Below, piece by piece: positions 35,070-45,669 of a stretch of DNA of 64,000 nucleotides. Below the pieces are notes generated by a model. That model made no database searches. It saw only the letters and a list, made by a program, of their open reading frames with translations, and was not told the DNA's origin. The translations under genes and the position numbers were made by a program. Location: NCBI GenBank assembly GCA_000151295.1, contig GG745343.1, positions 1,095,553 through 1,159,552 on the forward strand. The letters run 5' to 3'. This stretch comes from Allomyces macrogynus ATCC 38327 (lineage: Eukaryota > Blastocladiomycota > Blastocladiomycetes > Blastocladiales > Blastocladiaceae). Positions within the stretch are counted from its first letter, which is position 1; every line of letters starts with the position of its first letter.

Positions 35070-36764
35070 TCACCTCGGGACCAGCGTACCAGTAGCTTCC
35101 CCCTCCGGCTCGTCCACCGACGACGAGCTCGCACTCGTAATATCCTCAAGCGATCGCGCCGTGACCAGCACATGCGCATCATGATCGCCATACGACGGCG
35201 GCGGCGCCTCCATGACCACCGCGTCGGACGGACACGACGCGTCGCTCTCATCTGATACCAGAGCATCGCTCTCTCCCACCGCACTCGCGGGCACCACGGC
35301 TCCATGCTGTGCGGCGCGCGCGTACAGCGCGCGCAACGCCGTCAACGAGTTGCCCGTGACACTGCGCACAAGCGTCTCGTACCGCGGCAAGACGGGGGTT
35401 GGTGGGTCGTGTTCAGAGAGCATGCGCCGCGCGGCACGGGTCACGGCACGGTGCTGCCGCTGCGACTCGTCGTGGTCGGCGGCGGCTGCGGCAGCCGCGA
35501 GATCGGGTGGCGGGATCGCGCCGCCCCAGTACCACTGCCACGGGCCCGAGGGGGACGCCATGGATGGGCCAATGTCGCCGAGTAAACGGCGGCCGGAATC
35601 GGTGCACCGGGCTGGCAGTTCGGCGGGCGGTTGGTTTTCGAGTGCGGCGAGGTAGTGCCGCCGGGCGAGAATAAAGATCATGACGAGCACAATAAGGATG
35701 GCGGGGACCAGCATGAGCGCGTCGGTCAGCGGTGACGACGGCGGTGGGATCATGACGGGAGTTGCACGGAACGTTGTCAGGTCGGTATCAGTGATGGCGA
35801 CCTTGGACGCGGTCTGGTTGCACATGCCGGTGGACGCATTCGAGACGGTGCCAGAGAGTGCCGCTGACACGGCCTGGCATGTGCCGAATAGACAGTCGGA
35901 GTCGGCCGTGCACCTGGCGTCCGGGTAGACGGCTGCGGGCATGATCTGTCCGTTGCGCGTGCACGTGGCCGTGGCGAGAAAGTAGTTGGCGGGCGCGAGC
36001 AAGTCGAACGTGGTCGGGAACGTGCCAATCTTGGGCACGACCGCGGCCGGCAGGTTCGGGTAGACGAAACTCGACGAGCGCGGCGTGTCGGCCATGACGC
36101 GCACAGCGCCGTTGCCCGAGACGTGCATGAGCGATGCGTCGCATGTGGTCCCACGCGGCGCGGCCAGCATGCACGCGCCGACTTGGCCCTTGATCTTGGG
36201 TACCGTGCCGTTCGTAGCGGCCCACCGCCTGGCCAGCTCAACGTCGGGCTCGCTCGACTTGCCAAGCGAGACTTCGGGCGCATTACCCACCAGTGCGGGC
36301 GCTGTCGCGAGGCCGAGACCGTTGAGCAGCGGGTCGGCGAGATCGACGCACTGCACGGCATGCTGCGCAACGTACTGCGCGGCACATTTTGCGCGCATGC
36401 AGAGATGCAGTCCTTCGGCCGCGGTCACGACCGTGCTGGCCGACTGCGTCGAGGACCGGCCGGAAAACGCCGTCACGGCGCTGGCGACGGCATCGACGCT
36501 GACCGAACACTGCACGCGCGCGCACGCCGCGTAGGCGTCGACGTACCGCGGAATGCACGCGGCGGTACCCAGGTCGGGGCGGCACAAGGCAAAGACGTAG
36601 GGCGCCGATGCGACAAGGTCGCCAAACTGTGCATGTGCCACGTCACTGACAGAGCTGCTGGTACCAGGGCCATTGGCGACCATCAGCGCGCTTGGGCGCG
36701 CCTGGCCGAGAAAATAGGCCACGGCATCGTCTTTGTCGTCGCGAGCGTGTAGTGTCGGTGGCAT
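35070..36764 (-). CDS. Single-pass membrane protein with Cys-rich ectodomain and cytoplasmic PPxY-like tail
   Basis: Single-exon frame; ATG 36764 (MPPTLHARDDKDD) gives 564 residues. The first part is cysteine-rich (LCRPDLGTAACIPRY, CARVQCSV, LCMRAKCAAQY, then DARCTADSDCLFGTCQ) with N-x-S/T sites, as in extracellular domains. One strong TM segment (LMLVPAILIVLVMIFIL) is followed by RR and a cytoplasmic tail with low-complexity Ala runs and APPPSYG, a PPxY-like motif. No signal peptide is visible at this start, nor at the upstream in-frame one, so a short 5' exon may be missing or the TM acts as a reverse anchor. I do not recognise a family. Possible roles, cell-wall sensor or receptor, are speculation. 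Confidence 0.65.
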   Translation of the reverse strand: MPPTLHARDDKDDAVAYFLGQARPSALMVANGPGTSSSVSDVAHAQFGDLVASAPYVFALCRPDLGTAACIPRYVDAYAACARVQCSVSVDAVASAVTAFSGRSSTQSASTVVTAAEGLHLCMRAKCAAQYVAQHAVQCVDLADPLLNGLGLATAPALVGNAPEVSLGKSSEPDVELARRWAATNGTVPKIKGQVGACMLAAPRGTTCDASLMHVSGNGAVRVMADTPRSSSFVYPNLPAAVVPKIGTFPTTFDLLAPANYFLATATCTRNGQIMPAAVYPDARCTADSDCLFGTCQAVSAALSGTVSNASTGMCNQTASKVAITDTDLTTFRATPVMIPPPSSPLTDALMLVPAILIVLVMIFILARRHYLAALENQPPAELPARCTDSGRRLLGDIGPSMASPSGPWQWYWGGAIPPPDLAAAAAAADHDESQRQHRAVTRAARRMLSEHDPPTPVLPRYETLVRSVTGNSLTALRALYARAAQHGAVVPASAVGESDALVSDESDASCPSDAVVMEAPPPSYGDHDAHVLVTARSLEDITSASSSSVDEPEGEATGTLVPR

Positions 36765-38315
36765 AGTCCTTGGCGGTGGTGGTGGTGGTGGTGGTGATGG
36801 TGGGCGGTGAACGTCAAGTACGGAGGGTTGTGGGCGCAGGCAGGAGCGCTGCGCCGACCTATGAACGTGGTGAGCACGCGCGTTGGTCACAGTTGGTCAG
36901 TCATGGTGTTCAACTCTTTTTGCTCGGCGTGCAGCAGCTCGTCAACACGCGTCGGAGTCGTCGTCGTCGTCAGCTCGGTTGGTCCACGAGCGACACGCGC
37001 TGCCCATCGGTGACGCGCAAGCGCGGGGTTCAGCGACAGGGCGGAGGCAAGAGGGGTCGGTGGCGGAACGGGGCCGTTCCGAGCGGCCGTGTCGCGACGT
37101 GATGGCGGCGCCACGGCGCCACTGTGCTCGCCCCCACACCAACCAGACGACCGCAGACGACCGGCGATCCGTGCAAGGCGCATCAACGCACCTCAAAGAC
37201 AACGAGCGCGGCTCGGCACAAGGAGCACGCTGGCTCAGCGGGTCGAACGACGGGGAGCGGAGCGTCGGGCCGAGAGCAGGTGACCGCGTTGACCACTCGC
37301 ACACTAGTGGTGGTGGTCGTGTTGACGCGTACGCGCGTGCGGTCTGTCAACCGCTTGCTGATGGCAAATGAGGGCGCGGCGCCGATGCGGGCAAGGTCCA
37401 GTCGCGCACACGTCCTGCGCGCGGTGCTGCTCTTGCTTGCCGAGGACTTGCCAAGTTGCCGCAGGCTGCCGCAAGGGCGCGAAAGATGAATAAACGGGAC
37501 AGGCCGCAAGGTCGTTGAAAAACAGGGCCGGGCAACCGAGACGAAGCGGCAGTTGGGCGTGCAGCTGGAGCGAGTCTTCGTCACCACGCAGTCGTTGAGC
37601 AAGCGGGGGCGCAAAGTGTTGGGAGCGGGAGAGAGTCGAGAGCAGAGAGAGAGTGGATCGGCAGCAAGCTCATGAACTACGCATATCGCCTCCCCCGCGC
37701 GAAAGCGCGCGCGCGCGCGCACGGTTCTGTGCGTCCGCGGGCATTCCACATCGGCCATAGGTCCAGGCGCGCGGCGCGCGACCGACCGACAGGGTGTCAA
37801 GCATGGGCGGGCAGGATAAGGAAGTCGAAGCGTTCGACGAGTTGGGACGTGGAACTTGAGGGACGTGGATCGCCAGAGTGAGGGCTGCGGTGCGCGCGGT
37901 TGGGTGGCGGCCTCTTTCCCTTTTCCACGTCTACCATGGGAAACTCCATGCAGCCAATCACGATCGGTGCAAGGGCGCAGCAACCATGCGACGCCTGTTT
38001 CAGCCCTGCAGGGTGGGGCGCCGATCGCTCCGACGTGGTCGCGCCTGACCGTGACGCGTCTGGCGTCTAGAGTGCTCTGGAGCGTGGGAGCCGTGGGAGC
38101 CCGCGCGAGCCCTCGTCGCGTTGCTATCTGCTCGCGAAACCAGGAAATTGGCGGACCGGCGCGCTGCCGTCGTGCTCCGCACGGGCAGAGCACGTTGGAA
38201 TGGATCAATATCGCAGCGACTCGGCAATATATGGTGGAAGCGGGGGATGCGTGCAACATGTCCACTGCGCAGCATGGTGCCTTGACCTGATTATGAGCGC
38301 GAACCACGAGCATGA
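36765..38315. other. Long intergenic region without a supported gene
   Basis: About 1.55 kb. A GGT microsatellite (about 36775-36796) and a GC dinucleotide run (about 37702-37720) occur. The long minus-strand frame spanning 37183-38481 is Arg/Ser/Pro-rich with no domain, and I treat it as chance. This may hold promoters, but no clear element was seen. Confidence 0.45.
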
Positions 38316-39426
38316 CTAGCACACGTCCCCAAAGTAGCCGCGCTGCCCTAAAAGCGACGAGGGCACGTCGTAGGACAAGAACGGCACGCGCCCGTCGAGC
38401 ACTCTTGGTCCTCGCTGCCGACACACGTGTAGATTTGACCCTTGTACGCGTACTTTTCGCCAGCGACGTGTCGGTACCCAAACGCCATGAGCGGCACCTG
38501 CGGGATCAGGTCGTTGCCCTCGGTGACGCGATCCACGGCCACCAAACCCATTGCGCCGACCATGGCCGAAAAATCGGCGTTGCCGACGCGCGGCGACGCG
38601 AAATTGAGAAGGTGCAGCGACGGCGGCACCACCGTTGTGGCCGCATCCATAGCCGCAAGTGTTGTCACATGCCGCGCCGAGCGAGTGGCCCGTGAAAATG
38701 ATCGTGGCCTGCGGGTACTGCCGCGCCGTGGCCGCGATCGTGTCGAGCAAGTCGCGGCGCACGGCCTAGTACACATGCACAAATCCGCGGTGCACGCGCA
38801 CGTCGCGCACAGCGATTCTGGCACGCGGCCGCGCGCACGGGTATGCGATAAGCACAAAGTCATAGTCCTTGAGCCAATTATCGACCGTGACGGAACCGCG
38901 GAAGACCACGATAATCTCGCGCCCACCGCCACGCACTGCCACGTATGAGCGCGTATCACCGCTTTCGAGGACGCGGACGACGGCCGGCTGGAGGGGTCGT
39001 TGCAGTACCTCCCGCACCGCCATGCGCTGAGCACTTGGGCGGTCCCGCAGTAGATGGCCGCCGCATAGACGGCGACCGTCTTGATCGCGGCAAGCGCAGC
39101 GCCGGTTACGACGGGTCGATTGGCGGGCACCTTGGCGTGCGCGGTCTCGAGTCGCGCCGTCTTTCGTCGCTGCCGTCTTGGCCCATGATGTCGTGCAACG
39201 TCTTGCCCTGCGCTGGCCGCACGTCGCCAGCGAGAGACGCATAGTCAAATTCGAGACCCGGGGACAGGAGCTTGCCAGCTGCAGTCAAAACTCGCTCGAG
39301 CTGCCGTTTCGTTGCTTTGGCGGATGCGGCTAGTTGAACGGCAGCTGGAATGTCAGCGGCTCCGTGGATGTGGATCACGCCAACTTGGCGAGCACGAGGG
39401 CGAAGAAAGAGGTGAGCGGCGAGCAC
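38316..39426 (-). pseudogene. Class 3 (fungal-type) triacylglycerol lipase, multiply disrupted
   Basis: Minus-strand homology runs through AVYAAAIYCGTAQVLSAW, REIIVVFRGSVTVDNW, VRVHRGFVHVY, TIIFTGHSLGA (nucleophile Ser), NFASPRVGN, GNDLIPQVP (catalytic Asp), GYRHVAGE (catalytic His region) and the end GQRGYFGDVC before TAG 38318-38316. This is the Lipase_3 order. To follow it one must correct a one-base loss at the CCCC run near 38993-38996, pass a TAG at 38768-38766 between HVY and AVRRD, remove one base near 38668 after GHSLGAA, and add one near 38395-38402. The N-terminus and signal peptide cannot be reconstructed. All catalytic residues remain recognisable, so decay is recent or the consensus sequence is poor. 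Secreted lipases of this class hydrolyse triglycerides. Confidence 0.75.
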
Positions 39427-39663
39427 TTCAAGCTTGGTTGAGGGGAGCGATCATGGCCGTTGATAATGGGTGGCCGTTGTATTTATTCTTCACACTGCCC
39501 GCTCGCCCGCTCGCATGCGGATTCATCAATCAGTTCACGGTCGCAATCGTTTTTTGTTGTCGGATGTGTTGAGAAAAGAGCGCAGTTGTATGATAAATTG
39601 CTTCTCCACTGTACGAACATGGCCACAATAGGCACTCCACCCTCAACAGACAAAGCATCAACG

Positions 39664-40896
39664 TCAACAAGAGACCCAACCCACACTTTCGCCAGCTGGC
39701 GTCGCGACTTCACCGTCCGAGCCAGAAGATGGAGCTGACAGCGCACCGTCAGTCTGCGACGGCACCATGTCGGGCGTGTGGTCCAAGTGCGGTGCCATCT
39801 CCTCCGTCATGGCCGGCTCCACGAGCTGCCGGCGCTTTCTTGAGCGCGGCCGCGGCACATCAACGGGCTCGTCGGGCATCGCGTTCAGCTCCTCAAACTG
39901 CTCCTCGAGCAACTTGATGAGCTTGCGGTTGACGGCGAGCGCCAGCAGCTTGAGCCCCAGGAACCGCGCGAGCTGAAGCAAATGGCGCCATGCATCTTCG
40001 TCGAGCGTGGCTGGGTCACACGCAAAATCGTCGACGAGATCCTCGGGCGTGCTCTCGGGCAACGTCGGCTGGTCGGGCGTCCAACCCGAGTAGATGTGGA
40101 TGAACGCGAGCGCCACGGCAGTCGCATCCCACGACTTGAGCGAAATTGGCTCCTTGGTGGCGAGCTTGGCCGATTCGGCCCACGGGCCGGAAAGCATGGT
40201 GTGGAGAATGGGCGAGGCGCGCATCAAAATGACGCGCGACGCGAGCAACGGCGTGTCGACTCCCTTGGTCAAGAACGAGCAGTCGCACACGCCCGGGTCG
40301 TGAAGATACGGCAAGAGGCCCACCGACGCTGGGATGACGTTCTTGCGCAGGACGTCATTCGATGCGACGAACGTGAAGTCCAATTCCAAATTGCGCACTT
40401 TCTTCTCGCGGTGTTGCACGTCGACGGCCACGACGCAGGACGAGATCACAGCGGCGCCAGTCTTGGGGTGCTCGGCAGGAAGGACGGTGGCGACTGCAGG
40501 CGCCTTGAGCTGCATCGAAAATGGGAACGACGCCCGCTCGCCAGCCTCGTCATCGTCGCTATCTTCCTCGTCGTTTTCATCCTCGTCGCTGCCGTCGTTG
40601 CTCTCGTCGTCGACGAAATGGTCAAACGAGATGGTGCCTGTTATGTCAAACACCATGTTGCTGAGCTCGGCTGTGAACCACGCCGCAATACCGACCTCGA
40701 CCAGGTGGACGTTTGGCCGCTTCTCGAGGAGGTCCGGAGTCGGTCGCAGCTCGGACGGCTGAAGCGCGGGAAACAAGTCGATTTGGCCAGCAGGCTGCCA
40801 GTCACGACTTGCGCCGTCGGTGGTTGCAATGAGCTTGAGATCCGCTTGGGTCCACGAAAAGGTACAGTGGGCCTTTTGAACAGGGTAAAACGCCAT
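39664..40896 (-). CDS. BTB/POZ-domain protein (intact member of a tandem family)
   Basis: Single exon from ATG 40896 (MAFYPVQKAHCTF), 410 residues. The N-terminal third (SWTQADLKLI, VFDITGTISFDHF) resembles a MATH-like beta domain interrupted by an acidic Asp/Glu run (about residues 97-117). A BTB domain begins CDCSFLTKGVDTPLLAS and continues RVILMRASPILHTML and FIHIYSGWTPD. Then come helices (DEDAWRHLLQLARFLGLKLLALAV). MATH-BTB proteins typically act as CUL3 ubiquitin-ligase substrate adaptors; that role is inferred from architecture. A short Arg/Lys run (RPRSRKRR) near the C-terminus could be a nuclear signal. Decayed copies of the same gene lie immediately upstream on the same strand. Confidence 0.75.
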   Translation of the reverse strand: MAFYPVQKAHCTFSWTQADLKLIATTDGASRDWQPAGQIDLFPALQPSELRPTPDLLEKRPNVHLVEVGIAAWFTAELSNMVFDITGTISFDHFVDDESNDGSDEDENDEEDSDDDEAGERASFPFSMQLKAPAVATVLPAEHPKTGAAVISSCVVAVDVQHREKKVRNLELDFTFVASNDVLRKNVIPASVGLLPYLHDPGVCDCSFLTKGVDTPLLASRVILMRASPILHTMLSGPWAESAKLATKEPISLKSWDATAVALAFIHIYSGWTPDQPTLPESTPEDLVDDFACDPATLDEDAWRHLLQLARFLGLKLLALAVNRKLIKLLEEQFEELNAMPDEPVDVPRPRSRKRRQLVEPAMTEEMAPHLDHTPDMVPSQTDGALSAPSSGSDGEVATPAGESVGWVSC

Positions 40897-42197
40897 TTCG
40901 ATGATGGAGATTGGTGCAGGGCGGGCGGTTGGCGTGCAACAAGTCAAGGGCCGCGAGAATGAACAGTGAACGTTGATTTGTACTCAGCTGGCTTCGAGCT
41001 CATGTCATGATATTTATACGCAGGTAGCCTTGAGAGAGTCAGAGACGACCTGCAGACCACGCATAATCAGGCAAGAAGAACGGCGCCAAGCTTCACGTGA
41101 AGCATTGACTCTGCGGGTGGGGCTGACTGCGAAGGGGCGCCGGTTTGAGTCAGTTCGTGATGGTCGAAATGGTTTGGTTCCAACCTGCGGATCAGATTCG
41201 CATCAGCCTGGCCGATTGTTGTTCTTCGTTTCCCAACAGCAAACCATGAAGCCAAGTTCGACTGATTCAAACTAGCATCTCGGGATGCCATTGAGCATCA
41301 CCAGTGACAGCTTTCAAGGCAGCGTTCTTACTCAACCTGTCTCTGATCGACGCCAAAGAGTGGAAATAAATGACTGGGCTCAATCGCTATTGAAAGGTCC
41401 TGATGGAGTTTTGGGGAGCCGTCTGAATTGTCTGTGGTTGCCCGAATAAGACTTTCTTGGCCGTCTTGTGCTTATCAATGAATGACGCAGCGAAATTTGC
41501 TGGACAGTTGGTTCGAATCATATATGCCTGTACGCTGGCGCGCTTTTCAGTCATGTCAATAAACGACTCGTTCAGCTCTCCGACGCGTAGTTGTTAAAAA
41601 GCGCGCGTTTGGGTTCACCCCGCACCAGTTCCAACCGCCGGGCTGCTGTGTGATGGTGTGTCAGTGACATGTATAAATTAGGCATGTCGAGTGGGCCGTC
41701 ACAATCACTATGCGGGCGCCTTTCGACGTCGTATGTTGCCGGTTGCTGAAGTTGCTGGAAGTGGCTGCTGAGGGCCACGGCAGGCAAAGCGATGGGTGGA
41801 CGTGTTAACAATGCGAATGTGTTGGGCCGTTGATCATGAGGTTCGGTCGGTACGCATGTGTGCGTCAGACCTGACTTGAAGGTTTGCACAGGCAGAAATG
41901 CAAAGAAGCGTTGAGCAAAATGCAGCGCCAAGCTTCCACATCATGAGCCATTCCAGTCCCGTCGCTCAGCTGCCTCCAAGACGAAAAGTATTGGCGGTTT
42001 CTCTCGTCGCCTCCTTGGCATCAGGTGAGACTCCGACGCGTTGTCCGGATCACGACGCTGAAATTTCCTTTTCCGTCGACGCAGGAACGAAGAGAGCTGA
42101 ACGCGATTCAAATTGACAAGGGAAATGGACTGCAACATCACCACAAATCCATTACCGTCCTCCAGGCATTTCCGAGGAATTACACCACTCACCAAGA
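40897..42197. other. Intergenic within the BTB cluster
   Basis: About 1.3 kb of intermediate GC. The 120-codon minus-strand ORF at 41572-41931 has no convincing similarity. No tRNA, despite a GGTTCGAATC string near 41510. Probably promoter of the intact BTB gene plus decayed duplicate sequence. Confidence 0.4.
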
Positions 42198-42480
42198 TTA
42201 AAACAACATCAGCGGCGCTAGCATTGGCCCACCGGCTACCCCCGGCCGGCGCAGTAGAGACGAAGAGTGAAGTAGCATCAGGTAGACTTCAACTGCAACG
42301 TGCCTGTCGTGCCCCTCATGCTCGGCGCCATTGTCGACGCCTAAGAACATGTTGTAGAAGAAGGGCGAGCTCTTCATGAGGAGCACGCGCGACGTGTACA
42401 GCGGCGCGTCGACTCCCTGACGTGGGGATGGTAGGGTTGAGGACCGAATCAACCCCGAACCGCGGTGTGCATGTTGGTGC
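42198..42480 (-). pseudogene. BTB domain fragment (tandem copy C)
   Basis: Minus-strand frame with GVDAPLYTSRVLLMKSSPFF then YNMFLG, directly comparable to GVDTPLLASRVILMRASPIL then HTMLSG in the intact gene. Only the first half of the BTB domain remains before the frame degenerates. It is the same open frame as the end of copy B, so B and C have been joined by a deletion or unequal crossover. Confidence 0.6.
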
Positions 42481-42659
42481 TGCCACGGCGCGGACGGGCC
42501 GGATCCAAGCAAAGAAAGGAGCGGCAAATGGGAACTGGTGGACAATACAACCGCAGATTCATTGGCCATTAATGAACGAACAGCACTCCACTCGCCAGAA
42601 TCGAAACGATGCAGGCAACAACAATAGTTTTGGCCCGTGCTTACTTCAGGCAGCTCAGT

Positions 42660-43640
42660 GATCGGCGAGAGTGAAGATGAAACAGCATCAGGATGCGCAG
42701 GCGGCATGTTGGACGTGCCGTCTGTTGGCGGCGACGTTGAATCCGTGACCGGTCCTGCAAACTGCTCACGTTCCGTCTCGCGCGACCGCGGCACATCAAT
42801 GGACTCGATGGTCGAGGAAAACGCCACGAGCTTGCGGTCGACAGCAAGCGCCAGCAGCCGGAGACCAATGAACTGCGCAAGCTTGAGCAGGTGGCGCCAT
42901 GCGTCCTCGTCAAGTGAAGCTGGATCACACGCGAAATCCTCGATAAGAGAAGGGGGGAGGTCGACGGGGAGCGCGCCATGCTCGGGCATTCAGCCCGAGT
43001 AAATGTGAATGAATGCAAGTGCGACAGCAAGCGCTTCCCACGACACAAACGAGATTTGTTCCTTGATGGACACTTTGGCCGATTCGGCCCGCGCCCGAGA
43101 ACATTTGACAACAAATGGGCGAGGCACGCATCAGGAGTACGCGCGACACGTAGAGCGGCGTGTCGACCCAGAGTCAGGAACGAGCAGTCGCACGCGTTGG
43201 GGTCGGCAAATGATTCAAGGTCAGTGGGAGAGGGCACTTGTTCAGGGCCGACACGTTCAGGAAGAGGGCCAACTCGAGGTCTCGCACTTTCTTGTCGGAA
43301 CGCAGCACGTCCACGGCCACGATGCACGACGCGAGCGCAGCAGCACCGGCCATCGACAGACGATCGGCCGCTCGCGGAGGAGGGGCAGTGACGGGGGAAA
43401 GAGCCATGATATGCATGGAAAAAGGGAACGAACGCCGCTCAATCTCGCCATCAACCGCGCCCATGGCCATGTCCCCATACTCGTCTAGGTCGTGGAATTT
43501 GACGTACCAATCACGTCAAATACCAAGTTGCTTAAATGCAGATCGAACCACGCGGTCAGGCCGACCTCTGTCAAATAAACGTTGGGCTGCTGCTCAAGAA
43601 ACTCGACGCTCGGCGGCCGATCCGACGGCCGAATCGCAGG
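42660..43640 (-). pseudogene. Decayed tandem BTB gene (copy B)
   Basis: Pieces in three frames match the intact gene in order. NVYLTEVGLTAWFDLHLSNL corresponds to NVHLVEVGIAAWFTAELSNM. FPFSMHIMALSPV and ASCIVAVDVLRSDKKVRDLE correspond to FPFSMQLKAPAV and SSCVVAVDVQHREKKVRNLE. CDCSFLTLG matches CDCSFLTKG. DFACDPASLDEDAWRHLLKL matches DFACDPATLDEDAWRHLLQL. Frame changes between blocks (for example after DVIGTSN, and at the BTB start) make it non-coding as it stands. High similarity shows a fairly recent duplication. Confidence 0.65.
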
Positions 43641-43830
43641 AACGAGGCAGGTGCGGTGGGAGAGCGGCGGGGGAGCGTCGGTGAGAGGCGGGTGAGTGCC
43701 AGTGAGCGTCGGTGAGCGATGGTGGGAAAGGCAAGGCGGCTCCCGCGACCCTTGTCCGTCTGAGTCAGACTGCTGCCACCGCCGTCGCTCAAACACTGCC
43801 AAACACGGCAAAACCTCCCACGCTCCCCTC

Positions 43831-43869
43831 CAGCCATCTCCTCCAGCCATCTCCTCCAGCCATCTCCTC
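43831..43869. repeat. Three tandem copies of a 13-bp unit
   Basis: The unit cagccatctcctc is repeated three times head to tail without mismatch. It lies upstream of BTB copy B in otherwise non-coding sequence. A minisatellite of this size is prone to slippage. Confidence 0.85.
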
Positions 43870-44029
43870 CGGACCTCCTCCTCCCAACCACTGACGAGCT
43901 CGACGTCCAAATCGCTGAGTTCTCTCTCCTCACCGCACCGTCAACTCCCCGACTGCCAGCACCATGTACTCCACCGCAAGAGCTCGTCATCACGTCCTCG
44001 AGCCGCGTCGTTGCCGCCCCTTTGCCGCG

Positions 44030-44530
44030 ATGCTCATCCACGCCAGTCTCGCCATCTTTGCTGCGCTCTTCTCCTTTGCCGCCGCCATTACCGTCGTCGT
44101 CGCCGCGCCCTCGACGCGCGCGCGGCACGCTGCTGCTGTCCCGCCACCGCAGCCGCACACGGAGCCGCCATCTGGTGTGTTTTGGGCCGGATAACTCGGT
44201 TCAACAAGCGCAAGTTCCCGATGCTCATTCCAAGTCATTATGTTCTCCCCCGCAGACTTGACTCCTCCCGCTCCGTTTGGCCGCCCAGGTGTGGCTGAGC
44301 TTGGCCACTTGCACGTCATGGGCCCATTCAAGGACGTGCGCCTCGTTGCCGCTGGTTTGCTCGTGGCCGCCATGGCCGTCATGGTCGTCGTCGTGCGGTT
44401 TGCGCTGACGCCGTACGCGGTCGCGGCCAGGCGTCGTGCCGACACGCGCCGGATGCTGGACTCGGAGGCGACCGCAGCACGGTCGTCGGATGGGAAGCCG
44501 CCACGGGCCGCGTTTGGACTCGAGGACTGA
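44030..44530 (+). CDS. Small signal-peptide/transmembrane protein
   Basis: Two exons (44030-44174 and 44256-44530) give 139 residues. The start MLIHASLAIFAALFSFAAAI with VVVAAPS is a clear signal peptide. A short Pro/His-rich lumenal part follows; the intron joins EPPS to DLTPPAPFG. A TM segment (LVAAGLLVAAMAVMVVVV) comes next, and then a basic cytoplasmic tail (ARRRADTRRML). This is a type I membrane protein with a small ectodomain. An in-frame ATG at 43964 would place 22 basic residues before the signal peptide and is less likely. I do not recognise a family; it could be an ER or cell-surface accessory protein. Confidence 0.6.
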
Positions 44531-45208
44531 ACGTGACGCAGGCGCTGTCGGGCCCGGCTGGTCCGGTCCCATTCGACGATACGATTATGGATTGTTGTTG
44601 TTTTCTCCCTCTTTTGCTCGAGAGCACTACTGATTGCGGTCTGGTCGTGACGTTTGAAAAACCCTGTTTTGCGTGCTCGTTTGAATCCGTGCTTTGCCTT
44701 TGTCTTGTTGTTGCTTCCCCGGTTGACGAGGGCTGTCGCTCGTTCTTGACCTGAGGCCTGCACGCGCTCATCTGGTGCCGTGGGATGCTGCCGGTTGTCC
44801 ATTTCCCCTCGTTCCGTGATCAAATACCAACCACCGTTCTCCGCCAGGTGTCGTGCCGTTTTGCGACCGCGCTTTGCCATGTTCTGTCGTTCGCTGCGTT
44901 CCGTTGTGACTGCTTGTCGTTGACCTCCTGGGCAGTTGTTCGCTGAGCTGTGCACAATGAAGCGGATCCACCATTCTGACGTGCACCGCACAAGCAATCG
45001 AAAATGAACGCGACATCCAATAGATAAACCCCGGTCCACTATGTACAGCACGGCTGACCCCCTCTCCGCCGTCGGACCTCTCCCGTCCTCGACCCTGATC
45101 GTGAGGCCGGTTCCGCGCACACGCCAAACCGAGAACACGGGCCCAGAGGCGCGTCGCGTCTTGACCGTGTCCCCGGTTGGTCGCAGCGTTCGTTGCGCGT
45201 CGGCGTCT
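44531..45208. other. Intergenic, convergent 3' ends
   Basis: About 680 bases between two converging genes. T-rich patches around 44585-44720 are consistent with a 3' UTR of the upstream gene. No gene seen. Confidence 0.45.
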
Positions 45209-45669
45209 TTACTTCTCAATCGTACCGTGCGCGGCTTGCGTCGCGTCGACGGGCGCGCGGTGCGACGACTCGGCAAGCTTCTCGCCGCGCACTTCCTCAA
45301 TCGCCTCCTCAAACTCGTCCTCGTACGAGCCCCAGTTGGACTTGCCGCCGCCAGACTTCTTGACGTCGCGTTCAGCGCCGTTGCTACGTCGGTGGTCGAA
45401 CGTACGGGTCAGTGGAGAGGTTCGGGAAAGGGGCGGGGATTGGGGCGGGGCCGTGACGCCTTGCACCGGCCACAACGCGCGACGTGCGAGCAAAGGCTCG
45501 GTGGAGGAGCGTGCCAGCAGAGCATGTGTGCCCGGAGAGCAGAGAGCACGCGTTGTGCCGGTCCGAGTCGCCGCGCGTGCAGCATCGGGGTCGAAATGAA
45601 CGCGTACCGCGCCACATGGCGGTCGTGCGTCGCCTGCTTCGGGTGCGCTGTCTTGGTGTCGCGCGTCAT
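45209..45669 (-). CDS. STF2/TMA10-SERBP1-like small RNA/ribosome-associated protein
   Basis: Two minus-strand exons (45669-45608, 45383-45209; intron 224 bp, the longest placed here) give 237 nt, 78 residues. MTRDTKTAHPKQATHDRHVAR is joined to NGAERDVKKSGGGKSNWGS, then EDEFEEAIEEV. The DRH...R...KKSGGGKSNWG core followed by an acidic stretch is the motif of the HABP4/SERBP1 family and of the short yeast proteins Stf2 and Tma10 (about 80-86 residues). Those proteins associate with ribosomes or, historically, with stabilisation of the ATPase-inhibitor complex; Stf2 has also been linked to desiccation tolerance. Which role applies here is unknown. The protein is highly charged and probably disordered. 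Confidence 0.7.

Noticed and set aside
37183..38481. A 432-codon minus-strand ORF between the membrane protein and the lipase.
   Set aside because: It is Arg/Ser/Pro/Thr-rich with no motif or hydrophobic pattern, and it overlaps the lipase 3' end in the wrong frame. Long stop-free frames are expected by chance in GC-rich DNA.
38316..39426. Use of an alternative genetic code to read through the TAG in the lipase and the TAG/TGA in the DUF6604-type relics.
   Set aside because: Intact genes here end with TAA, TAG and TGA and contain none internally (PAN2, EFL1, PHO84, ALKBH1). The broken loci also have indels, which a recoded stop would not explain.
41480..41530. GGTTCGAATC string suggesting a tRNA T-loop.
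   Set aside because: The flanking bases do not form the five-base T-stem, and no acceptor or anticodon stem can be drawn around it. No convincing tRNA was found in the window.
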